Shown here piece after piece: positions 19,465 to 31,578 of a stretch of 51,122 bases of DNA. The translations under genes were made by a program, and so were the position numbers. Origin of the DNA: Hyphomicrobium sp. Its GTDB lineage: Bacteria > Pseudomonadota > Alphaproteobacteria > Rhizobiales > Hyphomicrobiaceae. A model generated the notes under the pieces. That model was not told where the DNA came from, made no database searches, and saw nothing but the letters and a program-made list of their open reading frames with translations. Position 1 is the stretch's first letter. Each line of letters opens with the position of its first letter. The stretch spans positions 1-51,122 of the forward strand of contig PEQZ01000002.1 in NCBI GenBank assembly GCA_002928395.1, in the 5' to 3' direction.

Positions 19465-19922
19465 CGGTGACTTCGTTTCCTCACGCCGCCCGCGCTTGAC
19501 GCGCTCCGGCCCAAACCTTTTGGCTCGCCCCCGGCCAGTCGCATGAGCATCATTGTTTTTTGGCGTCTTTTGGGCGTGGAACAAAGACGAACCAGAAAGA
19601 GCTGCCCGAAAATGTGCCCAGACTATGGACCGAGGGCAGTCTCGCGCAGGCATCGCGCTGTCATACGTTACAGGTCGCCGGCTCATTTCCAGTTAACGCA
19701 TTTGGTTAACAACCTCCTAAAGCTCGGGGCCGCACAATAGTGCCCGCCTGCCGACAAACTTGGGCGCTGGGTCGATGTCTTGTCCGCCGCTGGAGATTGG
19801 TGCAGCGCAAAATGCACTTGCGTTGTCGTGCGGCGGGGCTAGCTTTGGTGAGGGGTTCGCCATGCAGGCGCAAGCCATACGAAATCGAGCCGAACTACAG
19901 TTTCCCAGAACCAGGGGCGCCC

Positions 19923-20457
19923 ATGTCCAAAGGATTTCAGGATCGACAGAAGCTCAACCGGGCCCGCATCGGCATGAAATTGAAGATGCAGGGCGATTGG
20001 AACCGGGTTTGGGCGGCCGTCGGCGACGAGATCCACGACTACGCGAAGCGTTCGTTCCAGCAGGGTGTCGATACCTGCGAGCGCTTGATCTCGGCCAGGT
20101 CGGTCGAGCATGTTGGTCGAGTTCGAGACGGATTATGCTAGGCGCGCCTCTGACGACGACATGGAGCGGTTGGCCAGGATCGGCGGCATGTACGCCGATC
20201 TGGCCAGGGACACCGATCAGCCCCTGGAACGGACACTACGGAACGGTACTGAACGTTCGCTCGTGTCCCGACCGCGATGGTTGCTTCTTTTTGCGTGGGG
20301 CACCTTGCGAACATCACGGTCGAAACATCACTGGGGACCGTATGATAGTCTAGCGTGGATGTGGATCACGCTCCGGAATCAATTCTCGAGCGATCGGCAT
20401 CCGGGCCTTTTTTGCGTCGAGATGCTACCCAATATGGACAAGGGTCAGGGACGTTAA
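19923..20457 (+). pseudogene. Phasin-family protein, apparent frameshift near 20114
   Basis: MSKGFQDRQKLNRARIG...DYAKRSFQQGVDTCERLISARSVEH in one frame; VEFETDYARRASDDDMERLARIGGMYADLARDTDQPLER in another. Joined, they resemble a phasin_2 protein. Confidence 0.6.
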
Positions 20458-20641
20458 ACCAGTGGCGAAACGACGGTATCAAAGCCAGCCAGTCACTTCG
20501 CTCGGGTGCCGGGTTGGCGTAGTATCATGGGCGTCCGGGCAAGCGCTGGGACACTGGCACCCGGGTTACGCTCTTGTTTACGGTGAGTACAGGACGCCCG
20601 AGGCAGCGGGACTGGCTGAGATAGGATCAACGGGTTGCGGA

Positions 20642-21022
20642 ATGGCGGGACATGGCAACAAGGGCGGCAATGGCGGCAAGGGCGGTCCCAACGGTCCCAA
20701 CGGCCCCGGCGGCGATCGCGACGAGGATGGCCGTACGGGCCTTGTGACGAAGACTCGCCCAAAGACGAAAAAGCCGAGCCTCTATCGGGTTCTGCTGCTG
20801 AATGACGACTACACGCCCATGGAATTCGTGGTGCACGTGCTCGAGAAGTACTTCAGCAAGAGCCGCGAGGAGGCGACGCGGATCATGCTGCACGTCCACC
20901 ACAAGGGCGCCGGAATTTGCGGTGTATTCACCTACGAAGTGGCCGAGACGAAGGTGACGCAAGTCACCGACTTTGCACGGCAGCACGGCCATCCGCTGCA
21001 GTGTACAATGGAAAAGGAGTAA
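20642..21022 (+). CDS. clpS: ATP-dependent Clp protease adaptor ClpS with Gly/Asn-rich N-terminal tail
   Basis: [25 protein letters not shown]...[24 protein letters not shown]. Confidence 0.95.
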   Translation: MAGHGNKGGNGGKGGPNGPNGPGGDRDEDGRTGLVTKTRPKTKKPSLYRVLLLNDDYTPMEFVVHVLEKYFSKSREEATRIMLHVHHKGAGICGVFTYEVAETKVTQVTDFARQHGHPLQCTMEKE

Positions 21023-21027
21023 CTCGG

Positions 21028-23481
<2,454 letters not shown>

Positions 23482-23522
23482 ACCTTTGGTTCCCAGTACC
23501 GTCCGACTGGAAATGGACTGCG

Positions 23523-23550
23523 AACGCCGCGCCTCGGGTCCGGCGTTTTT
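23523..23550 (+). terminator. Rho-independent terminator downstream of clpA
   Basis: AACGCCG-cgcctcgggtc-CGGCGTT followed by TTT. Confidence 0.65.
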
Positions 23551-23838
23551 GCTTTACGCGGCCGCAGCCGCTGACGCGGGTGGAGCGGTCATGCGGCAAA
23601 GAGCTTCCGCCGGGTGCAAGGGGATTTGGACGTGTCCGCCGCACGGCAGGCGGCTGCGGTCACGGGTCGTCACGAGGCGGCGTCGTGACGACGCCCGAGG
23701 CCATTGTGGCCGAAGGCGATTCCGCGGTCGTAGGTAAACGAGGAAGACGCCCAATTCTCGGCCGGGTTGATCCCCGACCGTCGCGGTTCAAAACCGCTCA
23801 ATGGGCGAGGAACGCTGCCCGGTGCCGAAGCCCCGATT

Positions 23839-24063
23839 TCAGAACATGCCCTCGAACTTCTTCTTGAAGCGGGAAACGCGGCCACCACGGTCCATCATCT
23901 TCTGGTCGCCGCCTGTCCAGGCCGGGTGCGAGGTCGGATCGATGTCGAGCGACAACGTGTCGCCCTCCTTGCCGTAGGTCGAGTAGGTGATGAACTCGGT
24001 GCCATCGGTCATGACCACCTTGATCTGGTGGTAGTCGGGGTGGAAATCAGCTGTCTTCTTCAT
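23839..24063 (-). CDS. rpmE: 50S ribosomal protein L31
   Basis: [31 protein letters not shown]...[13 protein letters not shown]...[10 protein letters not shown]. Confidence 0.95.
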   Translation of the reverse strand: MKKTADFHPDYHQIKVVMTDGTEFITYSTYGKEGDTLSLDIDPTSHPAWTGGDQKMMDRGGRVSRFKKKFEGMF

Positions 24064-24472
24064 GGCTCTAGCCCTCGGGCAAAAGCGGCCGAGGTCAGGC
24101 TGGGCCATCTCGGGCCGCTGCCTCTCGGGGCCGCTCAATTTCGCGAAACCGCGTCTATAGTCGAGTTGCGGGTGGTGCACAAGCCGCTGTTGAGGCCAGG
24201 AATTGAATTTCCTGGATCAGCCGGCATGACGGACGTCACTTTCACTTGAACCGCAAGTTCTGGCCAGTCAAGTCTCAGGTTGGTTTGAGATGACGGGAAA
24301 GTGAGTGGCGGGTCCTCGCCCGGGTCCTTTCGTGCGGCTACCTTCGTGGCGCGCGCATACGATTGCAGTGGTCAGCCGGGCTCAGCCTGTCGTAATCAGG
24401 GTGCTGGGTGTGATACGGCCCGCGAGACACTTGGCGTGATCATCGAGATTTTCGCTGTCGAGCGCTCGTGCG

Positions 24473-24528
24473 TCTGACGGTTGCCGTCGAGGCCCGCCGC
24501 GAGGGGAGTAAACGTCAGATGGGCTAAA
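24473..24528. repeat. Dispersed inverted-repeat element, copy 2
   Basis: TCTGACGGTTGCCGTCGAGGCCCGCCGCGAGGGGAGTAAACGTCAGATGGGCTAAA, similar along its length to 5284-5340. Confidence 0.6.
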
Positions 24529-24614
24529 CTAGAGGCGCCGCACCCGATCCACGACCAACACCATGAAGCGAGACCCCGTTGAGCCGAACCAGCCCGAGCC
24601 GTGACACCCCGAGC

Positions 24615-26480
24615 ATGGACCAAGTGAGCCGACCGACATCTGCCACCGGCACCCAGGCGGAGGCCAGCTCTGCGCCGGATACAAAGGCAGAGGCGACCGC
24701 CAAAGAGGCCAGCAAGCGCAGGTCCTTGAGACCGCTGCTCGCCTTGAAGCCTTACCTGATGGCTTACCCTGGCGTTCTCGCGGGTGCGGCGATCGCGCTG
24801 GTGGTTTCGGCAGGCGCCATGCTGGTGATGCCGATTGCCGTCCGGCGCATGATCGACAACGGCTTCGGCGCCAGCAGCGGGCAGTTCATCGACCGCTACT
24901 TCGCCATGCTGATTGCTATCGGCACGGTGCTGGCGGTGGCTGCCGCGTTCCGCTTCTATTTCGTGAACTGGCTCGGCGAGCGGGTGGTTTCAGATCTCCG
25001 CCGCGACGTGTTCCAGCATCTGTCGCTGCTGGGCCCCGCGTTTTTCGAGAAGACGCACTCGGGCGAGGTGATGAGCCGTCTCACGGCCGACACCACGCAG
25101 TTGAAATCCGTCGCCGGCTCGACGTTGAGCCAGGCGCTGCGCAACACGATCATGCTGATCGGCGCGCTCGGCATGATGTTCGTGACGAGCGCGTGGCTTT
25201 CGGCGCTGGTTCTGATCGCGATCCCAGCGATCGTTCTGCCGCTGATGGCCTACGGCCGTTCGGTGCAGAAGCTGTCGCGACGGGCGCAGGATACCCTCGC
25301 CGAGGCATCGGCCTACGCGGGCGAGAACCTGCAGGCGGTGCGCACCATGCAGGCGTTCCGGCACGAAGGCGCGGTCGTGGCCCGCTTCGCGGATGCCGTC
25401 GAGCGCTCGTTCGATGCCGCCAAGGACCGGCTCAAGGCGCGGGCGCTGTTGACCGCGGTGGCCATGATTCTGGTGTTCGCGAGCGTGGTCGGCGTGCTGT
25501 GGATCGGTGCGTCGTCCGTGGTCAAGGGCGAGATGACCGGCGGCACGCTGTCGCAGTTCGTGCTCTATGCGCTCTTTGCCGGCGGTGCGCTGGCCGAATT
25601 GGCCGAAGTCTGGGGCGAGATCGCCCAGGGCGCGGGTGCCGCCGAACGGCTGGTCGAACTCAAATCCCTGGTGCCCGAAATCCGCTCGCCCGAACGGCCG
25701 CTGCCGATGCCGGAGCCGCCACGCGGCGAAATCAGCTTCGAGGCGGTGACGTTCCGCTATCCGTCGCGGCCGGAAGCGAGCGCGCTCGATGCGGTGTCGT
25801 TCCGGGTGAAGCCGGGCGAGACCGTGGCCGTGGTCGGCCCGTCGGGCGCTGGCAAGACGACGATTTTCAACCTGCTGTTGCGCTTCTACGATCCGGCGTC
25901 GGGGGCGGTGCGGATCGACGGTGTCGCGGTGTCGGACGCGTCACTCGACGCGCTGCGCGCCCGCATCTCGCTGGTGCCGCAAGACGTGGCGCTGTTCGCC
26001 GATACGGTGTCGGAGAACATCCGTTACGGGTCTCCCTCGGCGAGCGAGGCCGATGTGAAACGGGCGGCGCTGGCGGCCCAGGCCGACGAATTCATCCGCG
26101 CCCTGCCGGGCGGCTACGAGACACGACTCGGCGAACGCGGGGTGACGCTGTCGGGCGGCCAAAGACAGCGCATCGCTGTGGCGCGGGCGATCCTGAAGAA
26201 CGCGCCGATCCTGTTGCTCGACGAGGCCACCAGCGCGCTCGACGCCGAGAACGAGATCCTCGTGCAGCGCGCGCTCGAGGGTGTGATGAAGGGGCGGACG
26301 ACGATCGTCATCGCGCACCGTCTGGCGACCGTGCTCAAGGCCGACCGCATTCTGGTCATGGACCAGGGCCGCATCGTCGCCGAGGGCACGCACAGCGAAC
26401 TCGTCGCCAGGGGCGGGCTCTATGGCCGGCTCGCCGAACTGCAGTTCGGCCGCGACCTCGAGCGCTCAGCGGCGGAGTAG
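24615..26480 (+). CDS. ABC transporter, fused permease/ATPase (MsbA-like)
   Basis: N-terminal TMD, GPSGAGKTTIFNLLLRFYDP Walker A, LSGGQRQRIAVARAI signature, ILLLDEATSALD. Confidence 0.92.
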   Translation: MDQVSRPTSATGTQAEASSAPDTKAEATAKEASKRRSLRPLLALKPYLMAYPGVLAGAAIALVVSAGAMLVMPIAVRRMIDNGFGASSGQFIDRYFAMLIAIGTVLAVAAAFRFYFVNWLGERVVSDLRRDVFQHLSLLGPAFFEKTHSGEVMSRLTADTTQLKSVAGSTLSQALRNTIMLIGALGMMFVTSAWLSALVLIAIPAIVLPLMAYGRSVQKLSRRAQDTLAEASAYAGENLQAVRTMQAFRHEGAVVARFADAVERSFDAAKDRLKARALLTAVAMILVFASVVGVLWIGASSVVKGEMTGGTLSQFVLYALFAGGALAELAEVWGEIAQGAGAAERLVELKSLVPEIRSPERPLPMPEPPRGEISFEAVTFRYPSRPEASALDAVSFRVKPGETVAVVGPSGAGKTTIFNLLLRFYDPASGAVRIDGVAVSDASLDALRARISLVPQDVALFADTVSENIRYGSPSASEADVKRAALAAQADEFIRALPGGYETRLGERGVTLSGGQRQRIAVARAILKNAPILLLDEATSALDAENEILVQRALEGVMKGRTTIVIAHRLATVLKADRILVMDQGRIVAEGTHSELVARGGLYGRLAELQFGRDLERSAAE

Positions 26481-26609
26481 GTCTGGGCCGGCGCGAACAC
26501 GGGCTTCGCACGGATAGTTGTTCGCGCGGGCCGTATCGTTGTCTAGAGCTTCGCATCAAGACCGTGATCTGTGTCGGCAATCCAAAGGAAAAGCGGATCG
26601 GGACTGAGC

Positions 26610-27155
26610 ATGCAGAACCACTACCATTTCACTGCCGGGCCGACGGGCACTTGGCGCATCACCTCGATCAACGCCGTGCAGGGTTCCGGGCTGGAATCAG
26701 CTGCGGCGCTCGACATCACGGAGTTGTCGTCGACGTCCCCGTTACCGGAGCCGGTGTGGATGCTGCGCGGCATGGTGAGCAACGTCCGCTATGCCACGCG
26801 GCCGGAGCTGACCGATATGCGCGCGAAGCAGGAGTGGCTCGGACGGCCCAATGCGCGACGGGCCGCGCTGATCCCCATTAAAAAGTCCGCGGCGTGGTGG
26901 GATCTCGCGCAGGACGAGCGACGGGCGATCTTCGAGGAGACCTCGCACCATACCGCGATCGGCATGGAGTATCTGCCGGCGGTGGCGCGCAAGCTGTTCC
27001 ACAGTCGCGACCTCGGCGAGCCGTTCGATTTTCTGACCTGGTTCGAGTTTGCGGCCGACGATGCGGCGGCCTTCGAGCACATGGTCGGCCGGCTGCGGGC
27101 GACGCGGGAGTGGACCTACGTCGAGCGCGAGGTCGACATCAGGCTCGAGCGGTAA
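26610..27155 (+). CDS. Chlorite dismutase family protein, short (lineage II-like)
   Basis: RRAALIPIKKSAAWWDLAQDERRAIFEETSHHTAIGMEYLPAVARKLFHSRDLGEPFDFLTWFEF, 182 aa. Confidence 0.87.
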   Translation: MQNHYHFTAGPTGTWRITSINAVQGSGLESAAALDITELSSTSPLPEPVWMLRGMVSNVRYATRPELTDMRAKQEWLGRPNARRAALIPIKKSAAWWDLAQDERRAIFEETSHHTAIGMEYLPAVARKLFHSRDLGEPFDFLTWFEFAADDAAAFEHMVGRLRATREWTYVEREVDIRLER

Positions 27156-27293
27156 GGCAGTTATCCGGTCAGCAGCATTGCGCCGTCTGGACTTTCAGCG
27201 CGTCGATCTCGCGGATGAAGGCGAGGGTGCGATCGAGCACGACGGGCGCACGCCAACGGAACGGCTGGGAAATCGCGAGCACGAGGCCAAATC

Positions 27294-28190
27294 TCAGTCC
27301 GCTTCGGGGCGGCCGGGAAGGCGTGCGCGGCGATTGGCCAATGCCATTACTGCGACCAAGGCGATCGCGTAGCCGGCCACCGCGACGATAATCGCCAGGA
27401 TGGTGGCGGCTGCGGCACCGAGTTCCGCGAGCGGGTTTCCCTCTGCAGCGTTTTCGGCTTCGGTCTCGCGGTCGCGTTCGCCGAGACGGCCGGATGTGGT
27501 CGGCGATGCTCTGGTCCTCGCGTCGGCGGCTGCGGCCGGAGTGGGGCATTGCTGATAGCGCCGCCGGCGGCCGTCTTCGTCGTCGAAGGCGCGCTGGCGA
27601 CTGGCGCCTTCCTGGTAGAGGCGGTTCGCCGTTGTGCTGATGGCAGCGCGCAACTCGTTACATGGTGTCCAGTCGTCGAGGCGGCCGAGCGCGCGGTCGA
27701 TGGCGTGCGCGGTTTCGCGCCAGATCTCGGCGTGGCGCCTTTCGTGGACCGTGACGGTGCGCTCGATGCACTGCCAATAGGTGCGTTGATCGTCAGGTGC
27801 GCGGCCCGCGCGCCACCACTCTGGCAAGGTCATGACGACGGTGACGCCGACGGTGTGACGCTCGAGGCGGCAATCGCCGCCGCGACGGGCGATCGACAGG
27901 TCGGACCAATTCAACTGCCCGGACGCCGAGCCGACGGCGTGCTTGCCTTGAACGAGAGGGCCATAGCGGCGGATGGCGGTCCAGATGTCCTCCGGCGTGC
28001 CGTCGCGGATGCCGATCTCGAAGGTCTCGACCTGCTCGCGGTAGTGGACTTCGGCGCGCAACGGGAGTGCCGTCGAGAGAATGAGAGCCGCTGCGGCGAC
28101 AGTGGGCCACGCATCGCCGGTTTTTGCAGCGAAGCGGTCGCTCCGCCCGACATCGCCCCTAGCCGCCATGCAACGCGCCCCATACTCCAT
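27294..28190 (-). CDS. DUF922-like putative secreted Zn-dependent protease with C-terminal TM segment
   Basis: Signal-like N-terminus; VTVHERRHAEIWRE metal-binding-like motif; hydrophobic C-terminal segment. Confidence 0.65.
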   Translation of the reverse strand: MEYGARCMAARGDVGRSDRFAAKTGDAWPTVAAAALILSTALPLRAEVHYREQVETFEIGIRDGTPEDIWTAIRRYGPLVQGKHAVGSASGQLNWSDLSIARRGGDCRLERHTVGVTVVMTLPEWWRAGRAPDDQRTYWQCIERTVTVHERRHAEIWRETAHAIDRALGRLDDWTPCNELRAAISTTANRLYQEGASRQRAFDDEDGRRRRYQQCPTPAAAADARTRASPTTSGRLGERDRETEAENAAEGNPLAELGAAAATILAIIVAVAGYAIALVAVMALANRRARLPGRPEAD

Positions 28191-28286
28191 ACCGGATTCC
28201 GGGGGCGACGATAACGGGCGCGGATTAACCGTTCACGGATCTGCCGCGGAATTCCTCCGGGACCGGCCTCTGAAGTGCAACCTTGG

Positions 28287-29318
28287 TTACCTGTTGGTCA
28301 ATTTGAGTTCGATGCGGCGGTTGCGGCGGAGTGTTTCTTCGGTGGCGCCTTGCTCCAAGGGCGCGAACTCGCCATAGCCGGCGGCGACGAGGCGCGTGGG
28401 CGGCACGCCGCGGGCGATCAGGTACTTGACGACGGACGAGGCGCGCGCGGTCGACAGCTCCCAATTCGACGGGAATTGCGGGCTGGCGATGGGGCGGGCG
28501 TCGGTGTGACCGTCGACCTGCAAGGCCCAGTCGATTTCCTTCGGGATCTGCCGGTCGAGTTCGACGATGGCAGCTGCCAGTTGATCGATTGCCGCAAGGC
28601 CCTCGACGGTCATGGTGGCCTGACCGGATGGGAACAGCACCTCCGACTGGAACACGAAGCGGTCGCCGACGACGCGGATATCCTTGCGGTCGCGCAGCAG
28701 TTCGCGCAGACGGCCGAAGAAGTCGGACCGGTAGCGCTGCAACTCCTGCACCTGCCGGGCCAAGACCGCGTTCAACCGCGTGCCTAAATCCTTGATGCGG
28801 TCTTGCGCTTCACGATCTTTGCTCTCGCTCGCTTCGAGCGCCTCGTTCAAGGCGGCAAGCTGGCGGCGAAGGGCTTGCAATTGCTGGTTCAACAGATCGA
28901 CGCGGGCCAGAGCCTCGTTGGAAACCTCCTTTTCCTTGTCGAGTTCGGCGGCCGCCGCCGCGATGCGGCTCTCGGCGGCCTGCGTCTTCTCGTTGCCGGT
29001 GAGCGACAGGCCCGAGATCCGCGCGTTCTCCTCGCGCAGGGAGGCGAGCGAAGCTTGCAGCGCGCTCAACTCGTCGGCGGTCGATTTTCCCTTGCCTTTC
29101 TCAAGCGACAGCAGGCTCGTGAGTTCCGAGATCTGTCGCGTGAGCCGCTTCAGCGCGCTGTCCTTGCCGCTGCTCTCCTGGGCGACGAAGAACTGCGCGA
29201 TCATGAAGATCGACATAAGGAACGTGACGACCAGCAACAGCGTCGACAACACGTCCACGTAGCCCGGCCAGAACTCGCCGTACTCGCCGCCGCCGCGCCG
29301 TGAGCGTCCGCGCGCCAT
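28287..29318 (-). CDS. MotB/OmpA-like peptidoglycan-binding motor-type protein
   Basis: Single TM YVDVLSTLLLVVTFLMSIFM with Asp, coiled-coil, OmpA C-terminal domain (VDGHTDARPI...NWELSTARASSVVKYLIARGV...RRNRRIELKL). Confidence 0.85.
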   Translation of the reverse strand: MARGRSRRGGGEYGEFWPGYVDVLSTLLLVVTFLMSIFMIAQFFVAQESSGKDSALKRLTRQISELTSLLSLEKGKGKSTADELSALQASLASLREENARISGLSLTGNEKTQAAESRIAAAAAELDKEKEVSNEALARVDLLNQQLQALRRQLAALNEALEASESKDREAQDRIKDLGTRLNAVLARQVQELQRYRSDFFGRLRELLRDRKDIRVVGDRFVFQSEVLFPSGQATMTVEGLAAIDQLAAAIVELDRQIPKEIDWALQVDGHTDARPIASPQFPSNWELSTARASSVVKYLIARGVPPTRLVAAGYGEFAPLEQGATEETLRRNRRIELKLTNR

Positions 29319-29322
29319 GGGC

Positions 29323-30372
29323 TCACGCCCCCCGCTTGTTGACGGATTGGTTCACGGATTGGGCGAGGTCGCGGAGCATGTTCGTCACGTCGGCCTGCTG
29401 GCTGGTCTGCTCGTCGACCCATTCGCGCACGACCTTCTGCTCGGAGCGCATCTGCGTCACGAGCTGGTTGACGCCACGCGCCAGGTCGCGGACGCTTTCG
29501 TCGGAGCTGCCTGCCGTGCCGCCGGCCCCCTTGGTGCCGAGTTGCAAGGTTAGATCGTTGACCGCCCGCTGCATGTCTTCAATGGCCATGACGAGTCGGG
29601 CGTTGGTGGCGTCACTCGCGCCGCCGCCGGGGGTCAGCTCGGTGATCCCGGACAGCCATTCCTCGAGTTCGTTGTAAAATCGGTTGTGCGCGTGGCTGGC
29701 CTGCAGTTCGAGGAAGCCCAGTATCAGCGATCCGGCGAGGCCGAGCAGCGAGGACGAGAACGCCGTGCCCATGCCCTTCAAGGGCGCGGCGAGGCCGCTT
29801 TTCAATTCGTCGAACACGGCAGCCGATTCCGTGCCCTTGGTGTCGAGTGAGTTGATGGCCTTGGCGACGGACTGGATGGTGTCGAGGAGCCCCCAGAAAG
29901 TGCCGAGCAGTCCGAGGAATACCAGCAGGCCGACCATGTAGCGGCCCGTATCGCGCGCTTCGTCCAGCCGCGAGCCGATCGAATCCATGATCGAGCGCAT
30001 CGAGGCGGTCGACAGCGACAGAATGCCCGTTCGGTCGCGCAACATGGTCGCCATGGGCGACAGCAGCACCGGCTGGTGGGCGATCGACAGGCCAGGGTCT
30101 GCGATGCGGAATGCGTTGACCCAGCGGATCTCGGGATAAAGGCGGATCACCTGGCGGAAGCAGTAGATGATGCCGAGCGCCAGCACCCCGAGGATGAGGC
30201 CGTTGAGGCCGGGGTTGGTCGACAGCGCAACGATGAGCTGTTGATGCAGGATGGCGGCCAGGAAGCCGACCAGGGTGAGGAAGATGAGCATCCGGATGAG
30301 GAACACGCCCGGCGGGGTCAGCGTGCGATGCCACGCGGGCACTCCGGTCTCATTGGCGCGTTTTCTGGCCAT
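29323..30372 (-). CDS. MotA/TolQ/ExbB-like membrane protein
   Basis: Multiple TMs; GLLGTFWGLLDTIQSVAKAI and GLAAPLKGMGTAFSSSLLGLAGSLILGFLELQ, characteristic of MotA/ExbB channels. Confidence 0.85.
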   Translation of the reverse strand: MARKRANETGVPAWHRTLTPPGVFLIRMLIFLTLVGFLAAILHQQLIVALSTNPGLNGLILGVLALGIIYCFRQVIRLYPEIRWVNAFRIADPGLSIAHQPVLLSPMATMLRDRTGILSLSTASMRSIMDSIGSRLDEARDTGRYMVGLLVFLGLLGTFWGLLDTIQSVAKAINSLDTKGTESAAVFDELKSGLAAPLKGMGTAFSSSLLGLAGSLILGFLELQASHAHNRFYNELEEWLSGITELTPGGGASDATNARLVMAIEDMQRAVNDLTLQLGTKGAGGTAGSSDESVRDLARGVNQLVTQMRSEQKVVREWVDEQTSQQADVTNMLRDLAQSVNQSVNKRGA

Positions 30373-30536
30373 GCCTATCCCTCCGGCAGTGTCGAACCCT
30401 ACGGCGCGGCGAACTTACCCGAAGCCTATGGGCCCGCAAACCGGCAACATCGTGCTCAAAGCGGCAAAAAGGGGGCGATGTCACCAATAAGCGATACGCG
30501 TGGTGGCGGTCGGGTCACATCGGGCCGACGCGGGCC

Positions 30537-31340
30537 TCAGCCTTTGGCAGGAACGGCCGACACCAGCGGCAGCAATGCTTTGTGAATGGCGCTGTTGCCC
30601 GCGATGATGCTGCAACTGTCGATGAAGCGGTCCGTTCCGTCGAGGTCGGTCACGGTCCCCCCTGCTTCGCGGATCAGCACCGCTCCGGCCGCGATGTCCC
30701 ACGGCTTCAGGTTGCGCTCCCAATAGGCGTCGAAGCGCCCCGCCGCGGTCCATGCGAGATCCAGCGCGGCCGAGCCGGTGCGGCGGATACCCGCCACCTC
30801 GCCCATCGTGATCTTCAACTCGCGCAGGAATTGCGGATGCTCGGGCCGTCCCCGGTGGGGAATTCCCGTCGCGACCACGGCGTCGCCAATGGAGCGGCGG
30901 GCGGCGACCCGTAGCCGGCGGCGGTCGTTCAGGAACGCGCCCTTGCCCTTTTCAGCGGTGAACATCTCGTCGGAAATGGGATTATAGATCAGCCCGGCAA
31001 CCAGTTGGCCCTCGCGTTCCAGCGCCATCGAGATGCAGAACAGCGGAATGCCGTGCAGGAAGTTCGTGGTGCCGTCGAGCGGGTCGACGATCCAACGGTG
31101 GGTTTTGTCCTCACCATCGACGATACCGCGCTCTTCCATCAGGAAGCCGTAGCCAGACCGTGCCTTCGACAGCTCCCTATAGAGGGTTTCCTCGGCGCGG
31201 TGATCGGCGGCAGAGACGAAGTTGGCCGGCCCCTTGACCGATACCTGCAACTGCTCGACCTCGCCGAAATCGCGGGTCAGCGAACGCCCGGCCTTGCGGG
31301 CAGCGCCCATCATCACGTTCATCAGGGCGGTTGCGGCCAT
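30537..31340 (-). CDS. Inositol monophosphatase family protein (SuhB-like)
   Basis: WIVDPLDGTTNFLHGIPLFCISMALE, EERG, and C-terminal PWDIAAGAVLIREAGG. Confidence 0.93.
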   Translation of the reverse strand: MAATALMNVMMGAARKAGRSLTRDFGEVEQLQVSVKGPANFVSAADHRAEETLYRELSKARSGYGFLMEERGIVDGEDKTHRWIVDPLDGTTNFLHGIPLFCISMALEREGQLVAGLIYNPISDEMFTAEKGKGAFLNDRRRLRVAARRSIGDAVVATGIPHRGRPEHPQFLRELKITMGEVAGIRRTGSAALDLAWTAAGRFDAYWERNLKPWDIAAGAVLIREAGGTVTDLDGTDRFIDSCSIIAGNSAIHKALLPLVSAVPAKG

Positions 31341-31578
31341 GGGGCAAGGGTCCAGGAAACGGTCACGCCCTGCGGGTCAGGCAGGGCCGGACGATTGGGG
31401 TCGAGGGATCAAGCTCTGCCAGTAGCCCCTTCGCGTCGGGGTGGCAAGCGGGCGGGTTGGGTCGAGACGTCGACAGGGGACAACGGAACTCTGACAAATA
31501 TTCAATTACAAGGGAGCTGGAGAGGAGCATGGGGCGGTGTGGCCAGCGCCCGCTCCACGGGCGGGGACTGCCGGCGGG

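Noticed and set aside
19692-19712. GTTAAC...GTTAAC near the dac promoter as a CtrA site
   Set aside because: Spacing between the TTAA cores does not fit the TTAA-N7-TTAA consensus; not supportable alone.
25193-26881. 562-aa plus-strand ORF
   Set aside because: Alternate frame of the ABC transporter; Arg/Gly-rich with no domain, whereas the other frame has all ABC motifs.
28287-30372. Zorya anti-phage system (ZorAB)
   Set aside because: Only the MotA/MotB-like pair is present, the MotA-like protein has no very long tail, and no ZorC/D/E-like gene is adjacent; kept only as an unexplained motor pair.
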